From Pseudomonas sp. SORT22 (lineage in GTDB: Bacteria; Pseudomonadota; Gammaproteobacteria; Pseudomonadales; Pseudomonadaceae), in assembly GCF_018417635.1 (NCBI RefSeq), contig NZ_CP071007.1, forward strand, positions 1,178,501 to 1,242,500: 64,000 bases of DNA, written 5' to 3'. The notes beneath the pieces are model-generated. The model had not been told where the DNA came from, made no database searches, and saw only the letters and a list, made by a program, of their open reading frames with translations. Of this stretch, positions 58,099 through 64,000 are shown one piece after another; the first letter of the stretch is position 1, and each line of letters begins with the position of its first letter. The position numbers and the translations under genes are program-made.

Positions 58099-59029
58099 GT
58101 TGCGGGTCGCTGAGCGACAATGGCAGGTGGCCGCGGGCAGCAACCTGCTCGATGCCCTTAATGATGCCGGGCTGGCGGTGCCCTACAGTTGCCGTGCCGG
58201 CAGTTGCCACGCCTGCCTGGTGCGCTGCCTGCAAGGCCAGCCCGCAGATGCCCGGCCCGATGCCCTGGCGGCGGACAAACGCCAGCAAGGTTGGCGCCTG
58301 GCGTGCCAATGCAGTGTCGAAGAAGATTTGCAGGTGGCCTTGTTCGACCCGCTCGCAGATGGCCTGCCGGCCGAGGTCAGCGGCCTGGACTGGCTGAGCC
58401 CGACGGTGCTGCGCCTGCGGCTTGAGCCGCAAAGGGCGCTACGCTACCAGGCCGGCCAGCACCTGGTGTTGTGGAGCCCGAACGGGGTCGCCCGACCTTA
58501 TTCGCTGGCGAGCCTGCCGGGGGAGGACGGCTTTCTCGAGTTTCACCTCGATTGCCGGCAACCCGGTGCCTTCTGCGATGCCGCCCGGCAACTGACTATC
58601 GGTTCGACGTTGCGCTTGGGCGAGTTGCGCGGCGGCGCCTTGCATTACGATCCGGACTGGCAGGAGCGCCCGTTGTGGCTGCTGGCCGCCGGCACTGGCC
58701 TGGCGCCGTTATGGGGGATTGTGCGCGAAGCCTTGCGCCAGGAACACCACGGCCCGATTCGCCTGCTGCACCTGGCCCATGACCAGCAGGAGCACTATCT
58801 GGCGCAGGCATTGATGGCGCTTGCCAGCCGGCACCCGCAGTTGCAGGTCGAGCTGCTGACCCCGCCGCAGTTGCCCCAGGCTCTGGCGGCGCTACGCCTG
58901 CCGTCACGCCAGACTGTGACCCTGGCCTGTGGCTCGGCGGCCAGTGTCGAGCAGTTTGCCCGGCGCATGTTTCTCGCCGGCCTGCCGCGCAATCAGTTGC
59001 TTGCCGATGTGTTCACCGGTCATGCCTGA
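58091..59029 (+). CDS. Ferredoxin-type 2Fe-2S reductase
   Basis: A 312-residue protein with an N-terminal plant-type ferredoxin domain (Cys34, Cys39, Cys42 and Cys72 or Cys74, from CRAGSCHAC and LACQC), an FAD domain (RPYSLASLPG; the RxYS motif) and an NAD-binding domain (LLAAGTGLAPLWGIV). This is the architecture of oxygenase reductases. No oxygenase partner is close. Its 8-nt overlap with sadC is conserved in pseudomonads in my recollection. The acceptor is unknown. Confidence 0.9.
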   Translation: MPELRVAERQWQVAAGSNLLDALNDAGLAVPYSCRAGSCHACLVRCLQGQPADARPDALAADKRQQGWRLACQCSVEEDLQVALFDPLADGLPAEVSGLDWLSPTVLRLRLEPQRALRYQAGQHLVLWSPNGVARPYSLASLPGEDGFLEFHLDCRQPGAFCDAARQLTIGSTLRLGELRGGALHYDPDWQERPLWLLAAGTGLAPLWGIVREALRQEHHGPIRLLHLAHDQQEHYLAQALMALASRHPQLQVELLTPPQLPQALAALRLPSRQTVTLACGSAASVEQFARRMFLAGLPRNQLLADVFTGHA

Positions 59030-59082
59030 TTCCGAGCAGGCAAAAAAAGGTTCTTCACGCAATCCCGGGGTCTATGATCTTT

Positions 59083-59799
59083 GGGTTGGGTTGTTGCGGT
59101 TACGGCTGCGGGCTTATCCATTTGATGTGGCGCGGCTGCCGGCCCCTTCCGCCCTTACGGCGGGTCCCTTTTGTCTTGGCAAAAGGAACCAAAACCGCTC
59201 GCTCCAGCATACGGCCCTACGCTGCGCTCCGGGTTCCTTCGCTACGGTGCCTTCCAGGGGCATCGCGGCCTACGACTTGCTGCGCCAAGTCTACGTCTCG
59301 CGACTTCGGCTCAGGCCGAAGGGGGCTGCGCACCAGCCCCCTCCAGACACCTACGCTCAGCCTCCTGAAGTCGCGAAGTTACGGGCGGTGCCTGCACTGG
59401 CGTATCTGCGAAATCAGATTCTGGCGCGGTCATACTGAAGCCAAAGCTAGGAACGACTTGCTTGGTTTTGGTTTTGGTCTTGATCTTCATGCACGTACTT
59501 CCAGGCGCCGCGAAAAGCGACTTCAGGAGGCCGAGCGTAGGTGCCTGTAGGGGCGGTGCGCAGCACCTTCGGCGGCAGCCGAAGACGCGAGATGTAGACT
59601 TGGCGCAGCAAGTCGTAGGCCGCGATGCCCCGGAAGGTGCCGTAGCGAGGGGACCCGGAGCGCAGCGTAGGGCCGTATGCAGGAGCAAGCGGTTTTGCCT
59701 ACTTCTTCCCAAGAGAAAAGTAGGCCGCCGTAAAGGCGGAAGGGGCCAGCAGCAGCCCCACACTGAATGGATAAACTCACAGCCTCAACAACCCAACCC
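59083..59799. repeat. Large imperfect inverted repeat, about 290-nt arms
   Basis: The left arm (about 59083-59375) and right arm (about 59517-59799) are complementary over almost their whole length, with a 141-nt central region. The longest perfect block pairs 59257-59294 with 59594-59631 (38 bp); another pairs 59210-59234 with 59653-59679. The arms contain short frames in several directions that look like spurious ORFs. It fills the 842-nt gap between the reductase and pykA. Such sequence recurs in Pseudomonas intergenic regions to my recollection; what it does is unknown. Confidence 0.85.
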
Positions 59800-59822
59800 T
59801 GAATTCCGTGAAGAGCCAAAAA

Positions 59823-59852
59823 AAAGCCCCGCAGCACAGGCTACGGGGCTTT
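59823..59852 (-). terminator. pykA terminator
   Basis: On the minus strand, AAAGCCCCG-TAGCCTGTGCTG-CGGGGCTTT is followed by a run of T residues. It lies 20 nt after the pykA stop and next to the right arm of the large repeat. Confidence 0.88.
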
Positions 59853-59871
59853 GTTCAGCAGGGCCTGAGCA

Positions 59872-61323
59872 TCAGACCAGCGAATCACCGACGTGCAGGA
59901 TCTTCATGCCGTTGGTACCACCGATGGTGTGGTAGCTGTCGCCTTTGGTCAGGATCGCCCAGTCACCTGGCTCGACCGCGCCGCGCTGCAGCAACTCGTC
60001 GACTGCCGCCTGGCTGACTTTCTCCGCCGGCAGGGCTGCCGGATCGAAAGCCACCGGGTACACGCCACGGAACATCGCAGCGCGAGCCAGGGTGGCGCGG
60101 TGCGGCGAGAACGCGTAGATCGGCACCGAGGAACGCAGGCGCGACATGATCAGCGGGGTGTAGCCACTTTCGGTGAGGGCGATGATTGCCTTGACGCCGG
60201 GGAAGTGGTTGGCGGTGTACATGGCCGCCAGGGCGATGCTTTCGTCGCAGCGCTCGAAGCGGGTGTGCAGACGGTGGCTGGACTTCTGGCTGGTCGGGTG
60301 CTTTTCCGCGCCCAGGCAGATGCGCGCCATGGCCTGTACCGCTTCGATCGGGTAGGCGCCGGCGGCGCTTTCGGCCGAGAGCATCACCGCATCGGTGTTG
60401 TCCAGCACGGCGTTGGCCACGTCGGACACTTCGGCGCGGGTCGGCATCGGGTTCTGGATCATCGACTCCATCATCTGGGTCGCCACGATCACCGCCTTGT
60501 TGTTGCGGCGGGCGTGCTGGATGATCTTCTTCTGGATCGCGATCAGCTCGGCATCGCCGATTTCCACGCCCAGGTCGCCACGGGCCACCATGACCGCGTC
60601 ACTGGCGGCGATCAGGCCGTCGAGGGTCTCGTCATCGGCGACCGCTTCGGCGCGCTCGATCTTGGCCACCAGCCAGGCGCTACCGCCGGCTTCGTCGCGC
60701 AGGCGACGGGCGTATTCCATGTCGGAGGCGTCGCGCGGGAAGGAAACGGCCAGGTAGTCCAGGTCCATTTCGGCTGCCAGCTTGATGTCGGCCTTGTCTT
60801 TTTCGGTCAGCGCCGGAGCTGTCAGGCCGCCGCCGCGACGGTTGATGCCTTTATGGTCGGACAGCGGGCCGCCGATCAGCACTTCGCAGTGCAGGGCGTC
60901 GGCGGTGGCGCTGGTTACGCGCATGACCACGCGGCCGTCGTCGAGCAGCAGTTCATCACCGACGCCGCAGTCCTTGACCAGGTCCGGATAGTCGATGCCG
61001 ACGATATCCTGGGTGCCTTCGGTCAGCGGATGGGCGGTGGAGAAGGTGAAGCGGTCACCGACCTTGAGTTCGATACGCTTGTTGCTGAACTTGGCGATAC
61101 GGATCTTCGGCCCTTGCAGGTCACCGAGCAGCGCCACGTGGCGGCCCAGGCGGGCAGCGATATCGCGGATCAGGCGCGCGCGAGCCTTGTGCTCGTCAGG
61201 CGTGCCGTGGGAGAAGTTCAGGCGAGCGACATCCAGGCCGGCGAGGATCAGTTGCTCGATCACTTCCGGCGAGTTGCTGGCGGGGCCAAGGGTGGCGACG
61301 ATTTTGGTACGGCGGATGGTCAT
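59872..61323 (-). CDS. pykA: Pyruvate kinase
   Basis: A 483-residue glycolytic enzyme making pyruvate and ATP. It has RRTKIVATLGPASNSPEVI, the ADP/Mg segment ARLNFSHG, the active-site KIERAEAVADDE and MVARGDLGVEIG, and NAVLDNTDAVMLSAESAAGAYP. The type (PykA rather than PykF) is inferred from synteny with PA4329. It is monocistronic. Confidence 0.95.
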   Translation of the reverse strand: MTIRRTKIVATLGPASNSPEVIEQLILAGLDVARLNFSHGTPDEHKARARLIRDIAARLGRHVALLGDLQGPKIRIAKFSNKRIELKVGDRFTFSTAHPLTEGTQDIVGIDYPDLVKDCGVGDELLLDDGRVVMRVTSATADALHCEVLIGGPLSDHKGINRRGGGLTAPALTEKDKADIKLAAEMDLDYLAVSFPRDASDMEYARRLRDEAGGSAWLVAKIERAEAVADDETLDGLIAASDAVMVARGDLGVEIGDAELIAIQKKIIQHARRNNKAVIVATQMMESMIQNPMPTRAEVSDVANAVLDNTDAVMLSAESAAGAYPIEAVQAMARICLGAEKHPTSQKSSHRLHTRFERCDESIALAAMYTANHFPGVKAIIALTESGYTPLIMSRLRSSVPIYAFSPHRATLARAAMFRGVYPVAFDPAALPAEKVSQAAVDELLQRGAVEPGDWAILTKGDSYHTIGGTNGMKILHVGDSLV

Positions 61324-61452
61324 GCACAGACTCCTATAGTGAAGCGCAGCGAAAGGCTACTCCGGAAAATCGCTGTAGTCATTGTTCCTTTGCACTACCT
61401 GGCGGTTAGCGCGAGTGGCATTTGAACGGCTACAGGGCCCGAGCGCCGCTGG

Positions 61453-61493
61453 TGTGGGAGCGGCGGTGCGACGACTAGACTTGACCCGCGATG
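61453..61493. repeat. REP element with an internal variant segment
   Basis: GTGGGAGCGG and CTTGACCCGCGATGAGGCC are the two ends of a normal REP, but 16 nt (CGGTGCGACGACTAGA) lie between them. It sits in the 244-nt pykA-lipoprotein gap. Similar variants occur in pseudomonads, so it is probably a subfamily and not a fresh insertion. Confidence 0.6.
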
Positions 61494-61567
61494 AGGCCAG
61501 TGCAGCCAGCCATGTCTACAGATTTTCCGCACAAAGCCGATACACTGCTCAATACAGGAGATCCCCC

Positions 61568-61954
61568 ATGCGAGCCTTGATCGTTTTAGCCCTGGCCACC
61601 AGCGTCGTCGGTTGCACCCGCTGGTCGATGGACCATCATTTGAACAACGCCTACCGCGCCTATGACCGGGGCAACTGCGAGAAGGTCATGCTCGAGCTGT
61701 CCCAGGTCGAGCGCACCAGCCGCGCCCGACCGTTCATCCAGCCGGAAGTGTCGCTGCTGCGTGGCCAGTGCCTTGAACGGCAGAAATTGTTCGTCGATGC
61801 GGCGCAGACCTACCAGTTCATTCTTCAGCGCTACCCGCAGAGCGAGTACGCGTTCCGTGCCCGTGCCCGGCTGCAGACCCTCGAACAACTGGGCCACTAC
61901 CGCAGCGGCGAAGCGGCGATTGCCCGCCCGGCAACCACCACGCCTTGGCGTTAA
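61568..61954 (+). CDS. TPR-like lipoprotein, unknown function
   Basis: A 128-residue lipoprotein: signal MRALIVLALATSVVGC with the lipidated Cys at 16, then helical repeats resembling one or two tetratricopeptide units (NNAYRAYDRGNCEKVMLELSQ; FVDAAQTYQFILQRYPQSEYA). AGGAG lies 6-10 nt before the ATG. It may bind partner proteins at the outer membrane. The upstream frame from 61382 runs through a REP and is not coding. Confidence 0.8.
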   Translation: MRALIVLALATSVVGCTRWSMDHHLNNAYRAYDRGNCEKVMLELSQVERTSRARPFIQPEVSLLRGQCLERQKLFVDAAQTYQFILQRYPQSEYAFRARARLQTLEQLGHYRSGEAAIARPATTTPWR

Positions 61955-62080
61955 TACTAAAGTCAGCAGGTCTGATTGTGACGCGCGGGTCAGGGTGCGC
62001 TAATCTTGTTGCTGAAATGAATGAAAAACAGCAGCCCTAGCGCGGCCCTGCTAAAAGGGTCTTCGACAGCGATCCCGACC

Positions 62081-62440
62081 ATGTTTGACGAGCGCCGCAT
62101 CGAGCGTCACCAGCTCCCTTATTTTCTCAAAGTCTTCAACCGCTTCACCGACCAGCCCATCGGCTACCTGGGAAATGTGTCCGAAGACGGCCTGATGCTG
62201 ATCAGCCAGCTGCCGATGCTGGTCGGCCCGGATTTCGAGTTGCAGCTCAAAGTCCCGGGCCGCGATGGCGCAGTGCACCTGATCAACCTCACCGCCAGTT
62301 GCCTGTGGAGCCATGAAGACCAGACGCCCGGGCATTACGACTCGGGTTTCATGCTGCTGCAGGCGCCACGTGACTACGAGCAACTGGTGCGTGCCCTGCG
62401 CAACTATTTCAGCTTCCATCCGTTGAACGCTTCGGCCTGA
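62081..62440 (+). CDS. PilZ-domain cyclic-di-GMP receptor protein
   Basis: A 119-residue protein that is almost entirely a PilZ domain. The RRIER block (RxxxR-type) and NVSEDG ((D/N)x(S/A)xxG) supply the expected cyclic-di-GMP contacts. The ATG at 62081 (MFDERRIERHQLPYFL) is preferred on family grounds; one at 62021 would add 20 low-similarity residues. Neither start has a good ribosome site. It lies close to sadC and bifA in the same region. Confidence 0.85.
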   Translation: MFDERRIERHQLPYFLKVFNRFTDQPIGYLGNVSEDGLMLISQLPMLVGPDFELQLKVPGRDGAVHLINLTASCLWSHEDQTPGHYDSGFMLLQAPRDYEQLVRALRNYFSFHPLNASA

Positions 62441-62501
62441 CGCTGGCCGTGACGGGCTGCTGGCCCTAGACTCTGGGCGACCTTCTGTTCAGGACGACCC
62501 C

Positions 62502-63932
62502 GTGAGCTCCAGCATTTTCTGGCACGACTACGAAACCACCGGTATCAACCCGCGCAACGACCGGCCCTTGCAGGTCGCCGGGGTGCGCACCGACCTTGAC
62601 CTCAACGAGATCGAGGCGCCGATCAACTTCTATTGCCAGCCCAGCGCCGATATCCTGCCGCATCCCAAGGCTTGCCTGGTCACCGGCATCACTCCGCAGC
62701 AACTGGCCGCCAACGGCTTGAGCGAAGCCGAGTTCATGACCCGGGTGCATGCCGAACTGGCCCGCCCCGGCACCTGTGGCGCCGGCTACAACAGCTTGCG
62801 GTTCGACGACGAAGTCACCCGCTACAGCCTGTATCGCAACTTTTTTGATCCCTATGCCCGCGAGTGGCAGGGCGGCAACAGCCGCTGGGACTTGATCGAC
62901 ATCGTACGCACTGCTTATGCCCTGCGCCCGGACGGTATCGAGTGGCCACAACAGGACGGGCGCACCAGTTTGCGCCTGGAGTTGCTCACTGCCGCCAATG
63001 GCATCGACCATGGCCAGGCCCATGAAGCGTTGTCTGACGTGCGCGCCACCATTGCACTTGCGCGATTGATCCGACAGAAACAGCCCAAGCTTTATGACTG
63101 GTTGTTTCAACTGCGCAGCAAGCAGAAAGTCCTCGACCAGATTCGATTATTACAACCGATGGTGCATATCTCTGGCCGTTTCTCTGCGGCACGCAATTAT
63201 CTGGGGGTGGTATTACCTCTGGCCTGGCACCCGCGCAATCGCAATGCCTTGATTGTCTGTGACCTGCACCTGGATGTTCAGCCCTTGATAGATGAGGATG
63301 CTGATTCACTGCGTCAGCGTTTATACACTCGTCGTGAGGAAATGCCTGACGGACAATTGCCGGTGCCGTTGAAATTAATCCATATCAATCGCTGCCCGGT
63401 GGTCGCCCCGTTGAGTGTATTGCGTGGCGAAGATCAGCAGCGTTTGCAACTGGATATGGCTGTTTATCAGGCGCGCGCGGCGAGTCTGATTGCCGCCGCC
63501 GGGCAATGGCAGGAGAAATTGCCGCTGGTTTATAGCGCCGAGGAGTTTGCTCCCAGCGAAGACCCGGAACAGCAGTTGTATGATGGCTTTCTTGGCGATC
63601 GTGATCGGCGTTTGTGCGAGCAAGTGCGCAGTGTCGATCCGCAGCAACTAGGGCAGGGGCAGTGGATGTTCGATGATGAACGTTTGCCAGAATTGTTGTT
63701 TCGTTATCGCGCACGCAATTTCAGCGAAACCTTGAATGCCGAGGAACGCCAGCGTTGGCAAACCTTCTGCCAGCAACGCCTGAGCGACCCGTTGATGGGC
63801 GCGCCCAATACCCTTGGGGATTTCGAGCGGGCCCTGCAGGAATGCTGGCTGGACGCCGACGCCCAGCAACAGCTGTTGCTCGGCCAGTGGCGTAACCATG
63901 TGCAGGCGCTTAAGTTGCAATTGGGAATGTAA
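62502..63932 (+). CDS. sbcB: Exodeoxyribonuclease I
   Basis: A 476-residue 3'-5' single-strand exonuclease (DEDDh). Asp9 and Glu11 (DYETTG), Asp102 (RFDDE) and His174/Asp179 (HEALSDV) form the catalytic set. It serves in recombination and mismatch repair. The start is GTG at 62502. The second half (from about 63150) is markedly more AT-rich at third positions than the first, then returns near the end; the reading frame is intact. Confidence 0.93.
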   Translation: MSSSIFWHDYETTGINPRNDRPLQVAGVRTDLDLNEIEAPINFYCQPSADILPHPKACLVTGITPQQLAANGLSEAEFMTRVHAELARPGTCGAGYNSLRFDDEVTRYSLYRNFFDPYAREWQGGNSRWDLIDIVRTAYALRPDGIEWPQQDGRTSLRLELLTAANGIDHGQAHEALSDVRATIALARLIRQKQPKLYDWLFQLRSKQKVLDQIRLLQPMVHISGRFSAARNYLGVVLPLAWHPRNRNALIVCDLHLDVQPLIDEDADSLRQRLYTRREEMPDGQLPVPLKLIHINRCPVVAPLSVLRGEDQQRLQLDMAVYQARAASLIAAAGQWQEKLPLVYSAEEFAPSEDPEQQLYDGFLGDRDRRLCEQVRSVDPQQLGQGQWMFDDERLPELLFRYRARNFSETLNAEERQRWQTFCQQRLSDPLMGAPNTLGDFERALQECWLDADAQQQLLLGQWRNHVQALKLQLGM

Positions 63933-63947
63933 GCAAACGTTGAAAAT

Positions 63948-63976
63948 AAAAAACGCCAGCAAGGCTGGCGTTTTTA
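63948..63976. terminator. Terminator after sbcB
   Basis: AACGCCAGC-AAG-GCTGGCGTT, flanked by A and T runs on both sides, 16 nt after the sbcB stop. It could serve a convergent gene to the right; beyond it the minus strand ends in a TAA (63992-63994) that may close such a gene, but too little is visible to call it. Confidence 0.88.
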
Positions 63977-64000
63977 GCGAGTAACACAAGGTTACCAGCG

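Noticed and set aside
59074..59763. Several 60-160-codon open frames inside the large inverted repeat
   Set aside because: Frames on both arms and strands repeat the same short Arg/Ser-rich strings because the DNA is repeated. No start, domain or ribosome site supports translation.
61382..61567. An upstream extension of the TPR-like lipoprotein gene
   Set aside because: It crosses a REP sequence and would bury the lipoprotein signal that begins at 61568.
63992..64000. The end of a minus-strand gene at the right edge (by synteny possibly an MvaT-family regulator)
   Set aside because: Only a stop codon and two codons would be visible. That is too little to support a feature.

Overview
The window is a chromosomal segment of a high-GC Pseudomonas, most likely from the P. 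putida/P. fluorescens side of the genus. The gene order matches, from memory, the P. aeruginosa PAO1 stretch from ddlB (PA4410) down to sbcB (PA4316): dcw cluster end, secA, argJ, yajQ, ampG, groESL, colRS, mexVW, icmP, bifA, sodB, xenB, olsBA, fumarase, sadC, pykA, sbcB. Pseudomonas-type REP sequences with a GCGGGC...GCCCGC core sit between several genes. No rRNA, tRNA, CRISPR, prophage or insertion sequence was found.

Layout. 1-8.4 kb: cell division and envelope genes (ddl end, ftsQ, ftsA, ftsZ, lpxC), dciA on the opposite strand, then secA. 8.5-17.9 kb: argJ, a glutathione transferase, a Nudix/ThiE-like fusion, a cobalamin adenosyltransferase with an orphan sensor kinase and panE (minus strand), yajQ, a small MscS channel and an MdfA-like exporter. 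18-24.8 kb: ampG, an alkyltransferase-like DNA-repair protein, a DUF481 outer membrane protein, an iron-regulated HugZ-like protein, fxsA and the heat-shock operon groES-groEL. 24.8-29.5 kb: the ColRS module, with a PAP2 phosphatase on one side and a methyltransferase/InaA-kinase/small-protein operon on the other. Both flanking units carry a ColR-box-like sequence, and ColS keeps all six residues tied to metal sensing. 29.5-33.7 kb: the RND pump MexVW. 33.8-39.1 kb: a lipoprotein-rich imelysin/di-heme/DUF1513 cluster, probably iron-linked, with a possible Fur site upstream of icmP. 39.2-45.9 kb: bifA, sodB, the argO/argP pair, an epimerase and a coiled-coil membrane protein. 46-50.8 kb: xenB, an MFS carrier and an ArsR repressor with palindromic candidate operators, then acpH and the ornithine-lipid genes olsB-olsA. 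50.9-55 kb: a tight five-gene envelope/lipid operon of unclear purpose. 55-64 kb: fumarase, sadC with a ferredoxin-reductase-like partner, a large inverted repeat, pykA, a lipoprotein, a PilZ protein and sbcB.

Themes. Most genes are core housekeeping functions. The accessory interest lies in envelope stress and lipid modification (lpxC, pap2, colRS, warB, inaA, olsBA, the PLD operon), iron handling (two Fur-like sites, imelysins, HugZ, SodB) and cyclic-di-GMP (BifA phosphodiesterase, SadC cyclase, a PilZ receptor, YajQ). The strongest structure not explained by genes is a roughly 720-base imperfect inverted repeat at 59083-59799. I saw no clear novel defence or mobile system. Gene-function calls rest on protein motifs and synteny read by eye; no database search was run.
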